64,000 nucleotides of DNA. Source: Leptospira abararensis (GTDB lineage: Bacteria > Spirochaetota > Leptospiria > Leptospirales > Leptospiraceae). The DNA lies in contig NZ_JAFFPR010000007.1 in NCBI RefSeq assembly GCF_016918735.1, positions 209,726-273,725 of the forward strand. The letters are read 5' to 3'. This document shows positions 17,157 to 27,300 of this stretch, piece after piece (the first letter of the stretch is position 1; every line of letters begins with the position of its first letter). The notes beneath the pieces are model-generated. The model saw nothing but the letters and a program-made list of their open reading frames with translations, ran no database searches and was not told the DNA's origin. Both the position numbers and the translations under genes were made by a program.

Positions 17157-20100
17157 TTACCCTTTTCTCAAAATTTTAGAAAAAGATATCTTCGAAAAGA
17201 TATGTTTAAAATCCTCTTTGATTCTATACAACACAGGAACAAAGACCAAGGTTACACCGGTCGCAAAAAACAAACCCCAACCAAATGCCAGTGATAGGGG
17301 TTGCACAAAAGGATCGAGAGTCGGAATCCCATAAGCACTGGGAACAAGACCAATCACAGTACTAATCGTTGTTAAAAAGATCGGACGCAAACGAATGGCA
17401 CCGCCGTTGATGATAGCATCTTCAATGGACATCCCTTGCATTCGTAGTTCTTCAATAAAGGTAATGAGTATCAGAGTGTTTGCCACAATGGAACCACTAA
17501 GAGCCACAATCGCTAGTGTACTCATAAAACTGAGTGGCATTCCATGTGTCATGAGTGCAAAAAGTACACCCACAATCCCGAAAGGAATGGATCCAATGAT
17601 CACAGTTGTTGTTCCTACTGAGTTAAAAAACACGATAAAAATTCCAAAGATCACGGCAACCGCCAGTAACATCGAAATTCCTAAATCACGAAAAGACTTT
17701 CCTGCATCTTCCTGTTCTCCACCAAAGATCACCGAATAGGCATTCGCTGCATATTTATCTACGTTCACCAAATTCTTTAGTTGTCGATTCACGAATAAAG
17801 ATGTAGTTTTATCCGTATCCACAGAAGCTTCTAGTCGCACCACACGTTGTAAATCTTGGCGGTTGATCATCGAATAGTCCCGGTCTTTTTGAAAGTAAGC
17901 CACTTGATTCAAAGGGATGAGCCTTCGATTTCGGTTCTCTACTTTTACTAAATTCAAACTAGATACGGAATGCCTTTCTGCTTCGGGAAAACGAACCAGG
18001 ATATTGATTTTGTCTTCCCCTTTACTAATCGTCGACGCCACTTCTCCATTAAAAGCAGTCCGAACCGAACGGGCGATGTCTCTTGCACTCACGTCCGTTC
18101 TACCGGCAATTTCATCTTTGACAAAGAATCGGTATTCTTCTTTACCTAACTCCAAATCGATTCGAATGTCTGAAACTCCATCCATCTGTTTTAATTCTTT
18201 GATATAAAGATCCGCAATCTCTTGAATGACACCAAAGTCAGCACCGCGAATCTCCAAACTCACAGGTTTTCCTACGGGAGGCCCTTTGATTTTCGCATTC
18301 ACATCATAAATCATCTCTTTTGGAAAAATTCCAGAAACTTTATTTTCTTCGATGTATTCTCGAATTTTTTTGACAAGAGTCCTTGCATCTTCCCATTCTT
18401 TTCTATCTGCTGCTGTCACAAGCTTCATGGTTAGGTGAGACCGATGCACTTCAAGCCCCGGTTTTGGATCTGTAATAGGATTCTCATGAATCCCTATCCT
18501 ACTGCGTAGGTGCACAAAATCTTTCCCTGCCATTTTAGTGACGACCGGTTCCATTTTTTCAATGATCTCTAAGTTCTTTTGGAGAGTGGTTCCAATGGGC
18601 ATCCAAACTTTGATTTCAATGTCTTCTTCACTGCCAGAAGGAAACATGACGAATGGCAAAAATCTTCCTGCCAGAAATAAGGTGAAGAAAAAAATAAAAG
18701 TAAAAATCGAAAGAACAAACACTCTATGTTTTAAAGCGAAAGTCATGGTTCGTTTGTAACCAGAAATGATATAACCGAACGCTCCTTCTTTTTCTTCGAT
18801 GGATTCATTCTTTTTGATTTTACCTTGGTATGTTTTTGGTAAAAAATTATTTAACCAGTTAGGCAAAAACACAAGGGCAAACAGAAGAGAACTCGCCAGT
18901 GTTACAAGAACAACAGCAGGGATTCCCAAAATGAATTTTCCAATCACCCCACTCATAAACAAAAGTGGGAAAAATGCTGCGGAAATCACAAGAAAGGAAA
19001 CAAGGAGGGGAACTAAAACATCTTTAAAAGTTTGTAAAATGGCATCTCGCCTATCCATTCCTTCCTGCATCAAACGATAAGTATTTTCAGCTACAACGAT
19101 AGAGTTATCTACCATCATACCGAGAACCATCACCATTCCGAAAATCGTAATGGTGTTGATCGTAAATCCAAACTGTTTCAGAAAGATAAAGGAGATGAGA
19201 AAGATAAAAATAATCGCAACGCTAATCATAATACTAAGTCTCATCCCTAGAATAAAGATAAGAGAAAGTAAAACTAGAACCAGTCCCGTTTCAAAGTTAA
19301 GAATTAGGTCACCAAGTTGGCGGCGGACATCTCGACTTTTATCATCATATATTTTAGTGTCCACTTCTGGAAAGTTCCCTTCCATAGAAGATACTAAAGT
19401 TTTTACTGTATCAGCTGTAGTAATAATATCTGCTTGGTCTGTTTTCCAAACCCTAAGGATAATGCTATTTTTTCCGTTTAACTTTTCGTAGGTTTTTTCT
19501 TCTTCAAAACCATCAACTACCTTAGCAACATCTTTTAAAACGGTAGCAAAACCTAATTCGTTTCCTAACATAGGAACAGAAAGCATATCCTTTGCTTCTT
19601 CAAAATCTCCGCGAGTTCGTAAAAGGTATTCTGTTCCGTTGACTTTTAATCTTCCTGAAGGAATGTTGATATTTCTGGAACCAAGGGCATTCAGAACCGT
19701 ATTGAGTCCCACTTCCTTTGCATTTAGGCTCTTGGGATTCACTTCCACAAGAAATTCGCGGTTTCTATATCCGATTTTTTCAATTTCCGCAATTTCTTTG
19801 ATTTGAAAGAACCTATCTTCAAACGCTTTGGCAGTGTCACGTAACTTTCTATAGTCGGCAATGGAATCTGTGGAGTCTGCTTTTAAGGAAAGTGCAAGAC
19901 TGATCACCTCTTGTTTTTCGGTGGTAATCTCTCTTACTTTTGGCTTTTGAGCATTGTCAGGAAGCCGAACAGAATCAACAGCATCCTTGATATCATCCAA
20001 AACTTTTTTTGTATTTTTGGTCCCTTCTACAATGAAGACCATGATCACACTGACGTTTTCTAAATTATAACTTCGGATTTTATCAATCTTAGCAACTGCC

Positions 20101-20318
20101 CTCAATTTTTTCTCAATGGGGATGGCAACGAGCCGTTCAATCTCTTCTGGAGTCGCACCCGGAAGCGGAGCCTCGATGACTATTTTATCGAGAGCCACAT
20201 TCGGAAATGCCTCCCTATGCATCGAAAGTAGGCGGGAAAGTCCAATCAAAACGAATAGGACTAAAATGAACTGAATGATAAGTGTTTTATCGGTAATGAA
20301 TTTTGCAATGTTCTGCAT
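17157..20318 (-). CDS. RND-family efflux transporter, inner-membrane pump
   Basis: A 1053-residue RND permease of the HAE/AcrB-like class. The N-terminus (DKTLIIQFILVLFVLIGL), the porter region (EAPLPGATPEEIERLVAIPIEKKL), the TM4 segment MVLGMMVDNSIVVAENTYRLMQEG, and the second half with ALMTHGMPLSFMSTLAIVALSGSIVANTLILI all fit a full-length two-fold pump. In TM4 the proton-relay pair is Asp-Asn where AcrB has Asp-Asp. No periplasmic adaptor or outer-membrane channel gene is next to it, so it must borrow partners from elsewhere. A TetR-type inverted repeat lies 40 bases upstream. Substrates are unknown. Confidence 0.94.
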   Translation of the reverse strand: MQNIAKFITDKTLIIQFILVLFVLIGLSRLLSMHREAFPNVALDKIVIEAPLPGATPEEIERLVAIPIEKKLRAVAKIDKIRSYNLENVSVIMVFIVEGTKNTKKVLDDIKDAVDSVRLPDNAQKPKVREITTEKQEVISLALSLKADSTDSIADYRKLRDTAKAFEDRFFQIKEIAEIEKIGYRNREFLVEVNPKSLNAKEVGLNTVLNALGSRNINIPSGRLKVNGTEYLLRTRGDFEEAKDMLSVPMLGNELGFATVLKDVAKVVDGFEEEKTYEKLNGKNSIILRVWKTDQADIITTADTVKTLVSSMEGNFPEVDTKIYDDKSRDVRRQLGDLILNFETGLVLVLLSLIFILGMRLSIMISVAIIFIFLISFIFLKQFGFTINTITIFGMVMVLGMMVDNSIVVAENTYRLMQEGMDRRDAILQTFKDVLVPLLVSFLVISAAFFPLLFMSGVIGKFILGIPAVVLVTLASSLLFALVFLPNWLNNFLPKTYQGKIKKNESIEEKEGAFGYIISGYKRTMTFALKHRVFVLSIFTFIFFFTLFLAGRFLPFVMFPSGSEEDIEIKVWMPIGTTLQKNLEIIEKMEPVVTKMAGKDFVHLRSRIGIHENPITDPKPGLEVHRSHLTMKLVTAADRKEWEDARTLVKKIREYIEENKVSGIFPKEMIYDVNAKIKGPPVGKPVSLEIRGADFGVIQEIADLYIKELKQMDGVSDIRIDLELGKEEYRFFVKDEIAGRTDVSARDIARSVRTAFNGEVASTISKGEDKINILVRFPEAERHSVSSLNLVKVENRNRRLIPLNQVAYFQKDRDYSMINRQDLQRVVRLEASVDTDKTTSLFVNRQLKNLVNVDKYAANAYSVIFGGEQEDAGKSFRDLGISMLLAVAVIFGIFIVFFNSVGTTTVIIGSIPFGIVGVLFALMTHGMPLSFMSTLAIVALSGSIVANTLILITFIEELRMQGMSIEDAIINGGAIRLRPIFLTTISTVIGLVPSAYGIPTLDPFVQPLSLAFGWGLFFATGVTLVFVPVLYRIKEDFKHIFSKISFSKILRKG

Positions 20319-20601
20319 TCGCTACTTCCCAAAAAGTGAATCTAAAGACAAAAAAGTTGACTAACTGGTCATTTTTTATTCCAACACAAGAAATACAACA
20401 GATTTTGACCAGGAACCAAAATTTTGAGAGAAATTGCGCTTTAATTTGACTTTTTTTCAAGTTCTACTTTGGACTTAAAAATAGGAACTATCAGGCATTT
20501 TGTGTAAATCTAATGTTTGTCTTTAAAAAAAGATACCCTATGAGTTCTACTTTTAGTCTAACCCAATCAGATTTTATTATTAAAATCCTAATTTGTACTC
20601 G
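20319..20601. other. intergenic gap with promoter region of the RND gene
   Basis: A 283-base AT-rich gap between the RND start and the hybrid-kinase stop, with no credible coding frame. It holds the inverted repeat at 20358-20371 and several T-rich tracts that could end the kinase transcript, but I see no clean terminator hairpin. Confidence 0.5.
20358..20371. promoter_or_regulatory. candidate TetR-type operator before the RND gene
   Basis: TGACTAACTGGTCA is an imperfect palindrome with TGAC and GTCA arms, 40 bases upstream of the RND start codon. This is the size and style of operators bound by TetR/AcrR repressors, which often control RND pumps. No TetR gene is in the window, so the regulator would act in trans. 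Confidence 0.4.
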
Positions 20602-23319
20602 TTAGCGATTCAGCCATTTGAGTAGAGTTTGTTTTAAGTTTTCTTTTTGAACGGGTTTACTAATATAATCATTCATTCCTGCCTCGAAACATTTTTCCTT
20701 TTCCCCTGCAATGATTCCTGCAGTCACTGCGATGATGGGCAGGGTTTTTCCTTGGCTTAGTTTTCGAATTTCCTTTGTCGCATCATATCCATTCATCACT
20801 GGCATTTGTATATCCATTAGGATAAGTGTTGGTGATTCATCTTGAAAGATTTGAATTGCCTCTTCGCCATTCTGAGCCTCCAAAATTTTTGCCTCAGGAA
20901 GGATCCGTTTGATGAAATTTTTCATAAGACCAAGATTGACAGGGTTGTCTTCCACAACTAAGATTTTGGATGTATCATTGATAGTTGAATGATTTCCAAG
21001 ACCAATTTTCTGGTCTTTTGTTTCCAGGTTTGTCATTTGTAATTTTGGATCAAATTCTGGAATTCTCAATGGGATATCAAAATAAAATTCACTTCCTTTG
21101 TTTAATTCACTTTTTAATTGTAAATCAGATTTCATTAAAGAAAGTAACTGTTTACAGATAGCTAAACCAAGGCCAGTCCCACCAAACTTCCGTGTTGTGG
21201 AAAAATCTTCCTGGGTAAAAGAATCAAATATCTTTTCTTGGCTATCTTTTGCGATCCCAATTCCAGTATCAATTATCGAAATCCTGAGTTTTGCCGTCTT
21301 TGTATCTGGATCGTCCAGTCGTTTTACGTTACACTCAACAAATCCTGTCTCAGTGAATTTGATGGCATTTCCAAGTAAATTTAATATCACTTGCCTTAAT
21401 CGATTTGAATCAAACATAAGAAGCGGTGGAATATTTTCATCTATGTGAAATTGAATATCAAGCCCTTTGATAATAGCTTGTATATTCATGATTTTGATTG
21501 CTTCCAAAACCAATTTCTTTAGACTGTATGGTTCTTCTGCTAGCTGCAATTTCCCAGCTTCAGCCTTTGAAAAGTCCAAGATATCATTGACAATGTTTAG
21601 CAAAGCATGGGCTGATTGTTTGACTATTTGCGCATATTCATTGTAAGATGAGTTTTCTAATGTTTCGGCGAGTAAATCAGAATACCCAATGATCCCATTC
21701 AGAGGAGTTCTAATTTCATGGCTCATGTTCGCTAAAAATTCCGACTTAGCGCTATAAGCTTTTTCGGCAAATTCTTTGGCAATTTTTAATTCTAGCTTAG
21801 TTTCATAGGCCTCGGTGATGTCACGGGTAAACATCAATATTCCACCAATGCCACCACCTAGCTGGTTCCATGGACGAATTTCCCATTGAAGGACTTGGTC
21901 TTTCTCCCAACCTGGTGGTCGCCATACATCCTCGTCTCGTTTTAAAACTTCTCCACGTAATCCCCGTGAGTGAATATCCTTCCATTCCTGACCAATATTT
22001 GGAAAAAGTTCATAATGGCTTTTTCCAATGATCTCTTCCTTTGTTAATGGAATTTTATAATCTTCAATCCAACGTTGGCTAAGGGCTAAATAACGCATTT
22101 CCTGGTCTAACATAGCAACGGCGGCGGGTGCATGTTCCACAAAAGACCATAAAATGGCTGTTTGTGCAGCAAGGGCCATCTCCCATTTTTTACGTTCATT
22201 GATGTCTTGGATGATTCCGTAAATTTTTACAATTTTTCCATTCTCATACTCTGCGCGACCAATGGTTCGAATCCAAGTTTGGTTTCCTTTGGCAGTGACC
22301 ATTTCCAATTCCAAATCGTATTCTTTTCCATCAGCTAACAACAATGATACTGCATTTGATATCTTTCGTTTACTTTCTTCAGCTTGAAAAAATTGAATTC
22401 CCCCTTCTACACTGGGGATATAATCATCCTCTACTTCATGAATACTTTTGGTAACATTGGTCCAACTAGCTTTATTGGATCGTAAATCCAAATCCCAGCC
22501 ACCAATTTTAGCAAGGCCAGCCACTTGGTCGAGTAACCGAGAGATGTTCTGTAATTCCATCTCTGCTTGTAAAGACTCTGAGATATCTAAGATTTGAGAG
22601 AGATAATAAATAGGATTTCCTAAATGGTCTCGAATGATTGATTTATTTAAAACTGCCCAAATCAAACGTTTGTCTTTAGTAATGTAACGTTTTTTGATTT
22701 GAAAACTTTGGATCGATCCCCGATTGAGTTTTTCTAAAAAAGCAAGTTCTAACTCCAAATCTTCGGGATGAGTGATATCCGAAATGGATTTTGTTTTTAA
22801 CTCCGAAGCAGAATATCCAAGCCACTGGCAAAAGATGGGGTTGACTTCGATCACCTCTCCATGAGGATTTTCAATTTCCATTCCGATACTTGAACTCCGA
22901 AAGGAAGTGGAAAACAAATCCCTAGACAATTCAGTTGATTGTAAAATATGAGGATTTGTATGATTCGGACCTTCTATGGTTGTGTCTAAAACCAAAAGGA
23001 CATATTTTTTTCCAGATTCTGTAAATTCCTTTGGATGCATTCGGAATGGAAAACCCGCGCTATTATTGGGATCAAAACAAATACGACCGATGATAGATTC
23101 TTTTGTTCCAATGACTTTATCTAAAAGAATCCCTGAATTTGTCAGTATACATTCTGCCGGAAAGGATTGTTCCTCAGTCATCCCCATCGACTTAGAGGCA
23201 ACAGGACTAGGGTATACGATTCCAATGGATGGATCCCAGACTAAAAAGCCATGCAAACCAAATTCCAACACAAGTTCACATAACTCCCGTTTGCCTGCAA
23301 TGAATGTAATCGGATTCAT
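20602..23319 (-). CDS. hybrid PAS histidine kinase with receiver domain
   Basis: A 905-residue cytoplasmic sensor without transmembrane segments. In order: a PAS-like N-terminal region (~15-110), three PAS/PAC units (~135-250, 265-380, 385-505), HisKA with His534 in [15 protein letters not shown], HATPase_c ([34 protein letters not shown]), and a C-terminal receiver (~786-905) with phospho-acceptor Asp836 in [13 protein letters not shown] and the conserved Lys in ISKPVQ. A phosphorelay to an unlinked histidine phosphotransfer protein is implied. Its start is 15 bases past the stop of the c-haem lipoprotein gene and probably the same mRNA carries the membrane kinase further upstream, so the three genes may form one signalling unit. 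Confidence 0.95.
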   Translation of the reverse strand: MNPITFIAGKRELCELVLEFGLHGFLVWDPSIGIVYPSPVASKSMGMTEEQSFPAECILTNSGILLDKVIGTKESIIGRICFDPNNSAGFPFRMHPKEFTESGKKYVLLVLDTTIEGPNHTNPHILQSTELSRDLFSTSFRSSSIGMEIENPHGEVIEVNPIFCQWLGYSASELKTKSISDITHPEDLELELAFLEKLNRGSIQSFQIKKRYITKDKRLIWAVLNKSIIRDHLGNPIYYLSQILDISESLQAEMELQNISRLLDQVAGLAKIGGWDLDLRSNKASWTNVTKSIHEVEDDYIPSVEGGIQFFQAEESKRKISNAVSLLLADGKEYDLELEMVTAKGNQTWIRTIGRAEYENGKIVKIYGIIQDINERKKWEMALAAQTAILWSFVEHAPAAVAMLDQEMRYLALSQRWIEDYKIPLTKEEIIGKSHYELFPNIGQEWKDIHSRGLRGEVLKRDEDVWRPPGWEKDQVLQWEIRPWNQLGGGIGGILMFTRDITEAYETKLELKIAKEFAEKAYSAKSEFLANMSHEIRTPLNGIIGYSDLLAETLENSSYNEYAQIVKQSAHALLNIVNDILDFSKAEAGKLQLAEEPYSLKKLVLEAIKIMNIQAIIKGLDIQFHIDENIPPLLMFDSNRLRQVILNLLGNAIKFTETGFVECNVKRLDDPDTKTAKLRISIIDTGIGIAKDSQEKIFDSFTQEDFSTTRKFGGTGLGLAICKQLLSLMKSDLQLKSELNKGSEFYFDIPLRIPEFDPKLQMTNLETKDQKIGLGNHSTINDTSKILVVEDNPVNLGLMKNFIKRILPEAKILEAQNGEEAIQIFQDESPTLILMDIQMPVMNGYDATKEIRKLSQGKTLPIIAVTAGIIAGEKEKCFEAGMNDYISKPVQKENLKQTLLKWLNR

Positions 23320-23334
23320 TTTAACTTTTATGAT

Positions 23335-23907
23335 TCATTCAATTGATTTGATAAACCGCACGGAAAAAAGCCCTCGTAAACTACCGACTCGATAGCCTCG
23401 AGCAAGATCCGCAGGATATTCTTTGTTCAGAACTTCTAATGTATCTTTTTGGATGTCCAAATTTGGTTCGCCATGGCACTGAAGGCAAAGTCCCACTGTG
23501 GGAATGGGTATGTATACGGTTACTGTTTTTTCTGTTCGCACAGTCTTCAAAGGATACTCACCTTCCTTTGAAGGATTGGCACTGATCTCCAAAAAAATCT
23601 TTCTTTCTTCATCTGTAACAACATTCAATGGGTTCCTTGGTTTATCAGAAATTCGACGAAGAAGAACTCCTTTTTTCAATCCCAGTTCGTTTGTAAATGT
23701 CATAGCATTTTGTTTACAAAACGGAATGGCTTGTATTGTTCCTCCTTTACTTAGGGAAACAGTTAATTTTTCTGTCAGGTTTGTCTTTGCTTCCTTGGCG
23801 ATTGCTTTGGCAGCCGCCTCATAATCTGTTTTGTGGCAGCCAAAGAAGGCCAGAAGGATTGATACACAAATCGAGTATCCTATTTCTCTTGCAAAAATCT
23901 TTTCCAT
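23335..23907 (-). CDS. DUF3365 (Tll0287-like) c-type haem lipoprotein
   Basis: A 190-residue exported protein: hydrophobic N-terminus ending in AFFGC (Cys24), a likely lipoprotein. The rest is the DUF3365 domain: AIPFCKQNAM, LLRRISDKPRNPLNVVTDEE, a c-haem attachment motif CLQCH (141-145), and the closing signature GYRVGSLRGLFSV. In other bacteria this domain is usually the sensory part of a kinase or cyclase and binds haem in a PAS-like pocket. Here it stands alone as a lipoprotein between two histidine-kinase genes on the same strand, 38 bases after one and 15 before the other. It probably senses redox state or a gas in the periplasm; how it signals is inference. Confidence 0.9.
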   Translation of the reverse strand: MEKIFAREIGYSICVSILLAFFGCHKTDYEAAAKAIAKEAKTNLTEKLTVSLSKGGTIQAIPFCKQNAMTFTNELGLKKGVLLRRISDKPRNPLNVVTDEERKIFLEISANPSKEGEYPLKTVRTEKTVTVYIPIPTVGLCLQCHGEPNLDIQKDTLEVLNKEYPADLARGYRVGSLRGLFSVRFIKSIE

Positions 23908-23945
23908 AACAAACCTCTTAAAGGAATTCTAATCCTTTTTCTTTC

Positions 23946-25532
23946 TTACGCAACTGGTAAATACACACGAAAGACAGTCTCTTGGGGATGGCTTTCAAAC
24001 TGAAGTCGGCCTCCTTGTTTTTCAACAATTTCTTTTGAGATAAAAAGTCCCAAACCGATTCCCTCCCCTTTTTCTTTTGTGGTAAAAAAGGGATGAAAGA
24101 TACTCTCTTTCCACTCGCTTAGAATTCCGACACCATTATCGAAGATGGAAACTTCAATCTCATTCTCTGCGGTTCGTTTGACTTGTACTTTTACTTTCCC
24201 TGCAGTTTGGTTGGTTGCTTGGATTGCATTATAAATCAAATGTGACCAAACTAATTTCATCGCAGGTTCACAAAGGAATGCGGTAAGGGAATCATCAATT
24301 TCTGTGGAAAGGGTCCTGCCGGACTCCCAGTAGTGATTGTAAAGCAATAGAATATCACGAATCCCTTCACCCACTCGGACAACATTTTGATCGCGATCCA
24401 AAAATGGCTGAGAAAATTGTTTAAAAGTAGCTACCACTTTTTCAGTTCGATCAATGGCATTGGAAACAAGGAGATTTGCTTTTTCCATGGTTTTATACTT
24501 AAGCCATAAAAAAACAAAATCCCATTCTTTCCTATTGTCCTCGGACAAACCTTCAAAGGACCTGTGATCCACACCCAAATCCACACAACGTTCTGCTAAA
24601 TAATCTCTATCCTTTTTAGGCAAATAAGAATAAAGATTCAAAATTAAATCATGATCTTCTCTTTTTTCTATCCTGTTACGATATAACCATAAAATTTGTT
24701 TTTCTTTTTCTAACCAGAGTGGATCTTTTCTATTCAGAAAATATATTTCTTCCTCTAAGAGAAACTCATTCATTGACTTAATACCAGCTAAAGGATTATT
24801 AATTTCATGAGCAACGTTCGCAGCTAGATTTCCTAAGGTAACCAACCGATCATTTTTTAATAGAGAAGTTTCTCTTTGGTTCAACTCGTCAGCAAGGGTT
24901 TGGTTGTTGTTTTCTAATATATCCAAAAGAAAGGAAACTAACTTCACAATACAAACGGTCTTTGCTAATAATAAAATCACTTTCAAAACTTCTATTGAGA
25001 GTATAATGCGACCTGGTGACTGAGGAATGAATCGGTATTCCGTAAATAATTCTGCACCATTCGCATGTGCAATCCCAATCCCTCCCATGTATCCCAGGAT
25101 TACAACGACACCCATAATTGCAGAAAACTTTTGGTTCAAAAAAAATCCAATATAGAGTTGGTATAAAAAGAAGATGGAGAAAAAAATCGAGTTTTGGATG
25201 GGAACTGCTGTAAACCCACTAGGGTAACTTAAGATTGCAGAATAAAAACCAATTAAAATGACAAAATAGTCTATCACCAAAAATGGAATCACTAATCCAT
25301 TCCTTAATTCAGATATAAGAATTTTCTTAATTTGGTAACGACCGAAAATAGAAGTGGCAAGGAAATAAAATGCAATGCCTGTAGCGATGTAAAATGGTGG
25401 TTTACCAATATTTAATAAGGAGGCAAGAATCCCCACCCATCCTATGATCATTCGGATTGAAATCAAAATCATGAGACCCTTTGATTTCATTTGAAGCGAA
25501 AATTCTTTGAGAAGACTTGAGGAAGTGACCAT
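23946..25532 (-). CDS. membrane sensor histidine kinase
   Basis: A 528-residue kinase. Residues 18-200 hold six hydrophobic helices with no large periplasmic domain. The H-box is LGNLAANVAHEINNPLAG (His242), the N-box HLIYNAIQATNQ (Asn435), followed by IFDNGVGI, FTTKEKGEGIGLGLFISKEIVEKQGG. Between the H-box helix and the second DHp helix (TEKVVATFKQFSQP, from ~362) lies an extra segment of roughly 90 charged residues (~262-348), much longer than usual. First gene of a presumed operon with the c-haem lipoprotein and the hybrid kinase. It could read the state of the haem lipoprotein through its membrane part. Confidence 0.92.
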   Translation of the reverse strand: MVTSSSLLKEFSLQMKSKGLMILISIRMIIGWVGILASLLNIGKPPFYIATGIAFYFLATSIFGRYQIKKILISELRNGLVIPFLVIDYFVILIGFYSAILSYPSGFTAVPIQNSIFFSIFFLYQLYIGFFLNQKFSAIMGVVVILGYMGGIGIAHANGAELFTEYRFIPQSPGRIILSIEVLKVILLLAKTVCIVKLVSFLLDILENNNQTLADELNQRETSLLKNDRLVTLGNLAANVAHEINNPLAGIKSMNEFLLEEEIYFLNRKDPLWLEKEKQILWLYRNRIEKREDHDLILNLYSYLPKKDRDYLAERCVDLGVDHRSFEGLSEDNRKEWDFVFLWLKYKTMEKANLLVSNAIDRTEKVVATFKQFSQPFLDRDQNVVRVGEGIRDILLLYNHYWESGRTLSTEIDDSLTAFLCEPAMKLVWSHLIYNAIQATNQTAGKVKVQVKRTAENEIEVSIFDNGVGILSEWKESIFHPFFTTKEKGEGIGLGLFISKEIVEKQGGRLQFESHPQETVFRVYLPVA

Positions 25533-25641
25533 AAAAAGGTCTCATAAGTAGAACGGAAGATTTTGAAAAATCAACTCAATTCGGGATTAGAGCCGTTTGA
25601 CAGCACGTACCAATCCGCAAATCTTGACCTTGGTTCCCTCT

Positions 25642-26664
25642 ATGAAACAAACAAAGATTGCAATCATTGGTGCCGGTGGTCTTACCGGAAAAGAACTCAC
25701 AAAGCTTATCGCTCACCATCCAGGTTTTGAACTGGTTCATGTCACGTCCAACCAAGTGGACGGCAAACATATCCGTGAAGTTTTCCCCGATCTAAGCCAC
25801 TTGCCGGATTTAAAGTTTCAGAAACACGATGCCCCTGTTCCCAACGAGGCAGGAATTGTGCTTGCCACTCCGAATGAAGTTTCGCTTGAGAAAGCTCCCC
25901 AGTATTTGAAGGAAGGTCGTAAGGTCATTGATCTTTCGGGAACATTTAGACTTCATAACCAAGCCAAATTCGAAAAGGCCTATCAATTTCCTCATACAGA
26001 ATTTGGGATGATGGACCAAGTAGTCTTTGGTTTGCCAGAACTCTTTCGAGAAAAATTAAAAAATGCGAATTTTGTTTCGAATCCTGGCTGTTATGCGACC
26101 TCTGCCATTTTACCCATTGCCCTTCTTGGAAATTTAAGAAAAGAAATCCAGGGCCCAGTCATCGTGGATGCCAAATCGGGAGTGAGTGGAGCGGGTGGAA
26201 GGACGGAAGAAATCAAATTTGCCTATACCCATGTATATGAAAATTTCAGAGCATACAAAATCCTTACACACCAACATGAACCAGAAATGGAAGAATACGG
26301 TTTTGTAGGGACAGAAGAAAAAGAAATTCATTTTACTCCCCACCTACTGCCGATCTACAGAGGAATCCTTGCTACCATTTACATTTCATTTCCGAAAGGA
26401 ATGGATCCAAAACAAGTGGAAGAAAAATTTCAAGTCGCAGCAGAGAAAGAACCATTTGTTCGATTGTATCAAAATCCCGAAGAAGTAGAGATCAGAAAAG
26501 TGCAGAACACAAACTTTTTGGATCTAGGGTTTCGTATCAAAGGGAATACTCTCGTGATTGTGTCTGCCCTTGACAACCTTGTCAAAGGGGCGGCAGGACA
26601 GGCCTTACAGAATTTAAATTTAATGTATGGCTATTCAGAAACGGAAGGACTTGTTACCCTTTAA
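25642..26664 (+). CDS. argC: N-acetyl-gamma-glutamyl-phosphate reductase
   Basis: A 340-residue NADP-dependent reductase of arginine biosynthesis, converting N-acetylglutamyl phosphate to the semialdehyde. Seen: Rossmann motif KIAIIGAGGLTGKEL (5-19), active-site Cys150 in SNPGCYATSAILPI, and the substrate-binding stretch AKSGVSGAGGRTEE. The length is normal for the type 1 enzyme. The frame opens at a TTG at 25597, but the extra 15 residues are not homologous, so the ATG at 25642 is chosen. Other arg genes are not nearby. Its last 38 bases overlap the following nucleosidase gene. Confidence 0.96.
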   Translation: MKQTKIAIIGAGGLTGKELTKLIAHHPGFELVHVTSNQVDGKHIREVFPDLSHLPDLKFQKHDAPVPNEAGIVLATPNEVSLEKAPQYLKEGRKVIDLSGTFRLHNQAKFEKAYQFPHTEFGMMDQVVFGLPELFREKLKNANFVSNPGCYATSAILPIALLGNLRKEIQGPVIVDAKSGVSGAGGRTEEIKFAYTHVYENFRAYKILTHQHEPEMEEYGFVGTEEKEIHFTPHLLPIYRGILATIYISFPKGMDPKQVEEKFQVAAEKEPFVRLYQNPEEVEIRKVQNTNFLDLGFRIKGNTLVIVSALDNLVKGAAGQALQNLNLMYGYSETEGLVTL

Positions 26665-27268
26665 TCCTAACCAAACACTAGTTACCGGAGCATTTGAAGG
26701 AGAGATTGGGATCCTTCGGGCTTCAGGTAAATTTCCCCATATTGAAGTGATGGGAATTGGAAACTTAGAGGCTGCCGTTAATTTATCCGATTTTCTTTTT
26801 CGAAATAAAAAGATCAGGCATATCCTTTTTTTTGGATCTTGCGGGGCTTATGAATGGACTCATATTCCAATTAGGTCGATCGTTTCGCCTAAGCTTGTTT
26901 ACACGAAAGAACTGACTCATGCCTTAAAATTATCCAAACAAATCCCAGAATCTCCAGAGTCCTACCAACTAGTTTCTGACAAAGGTTATCTAAAAGTTTC
27001 TTGTAATGCCCCGACCACCATCTCGCTTGTGGAACTTAAAAACCCGCCAGAGGAATCTTGGGTTGGTTTGGAAGTGGAGAATTTAGAGCTATTTGGAATT
27101 GCGAAAGTTGCGGCAAAGTTTTCTGTTTCTGTCACTGCCTACTTAGCAGTTACCAATTTGGTCGGCCCAGAAGGATCAGCCGATTGGGCCAAAAACTGGA
27201 AGGATCTTTCCCATTCCTTACAAAACCAGTTTCTTAAAGAAATGACCCTCCTCCCTGAATCACCCTAA
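26627..27268 (+). CDS. nucleoside phosphorylase-fold hydrolase, futalosine hydrolase-like
   Basis: A protein of about 213 residues of the PNP/UDP phosphorylase superfamily. Motifs: TGAFEGEIGIL near the N-terminus (position of the catalytic Glu of MTA/SAH nucleosidases), IRHILFFGSCGAYE (ribose-binding GxxG region), and VGLEVENLELFGIAKVA with VTNLVGPEGSADWAKNW near the end. The VTN in place of the nucleosidase SD motif matches futalosine hydrolase (MqnB) more than MTA/SAH nucleosidase. If right, it acts in the futalosine route to menaquinone. It overlaps argC by 38 bases in another frame; a TTG at 26651 would shorten the overlap. Assignment by motif only. Confidence 0.72.
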   Translation: MAIQKRKDLLPFNPNQTLVTGAFEGEIGILRASGKFPHIEVMGIGNLEAAVNLSDFLFRNKKIRHILFFGSCGAYEWTHIPIRSIVSPKLVYTKELTHALKLSKQIPESPESYQLVSDKGYLKVSCNAPTTISLVELKNPPEESWVGLEVENLELFGIAKVAAKFSVSVTAYLAVTNLVGPEGSADWAKNWKDLSHSLQNQFLKEMTLLPESP

Positions 27269-27300
27269 TCAGAAAAAGACATATCAAACAGAATTACTCC

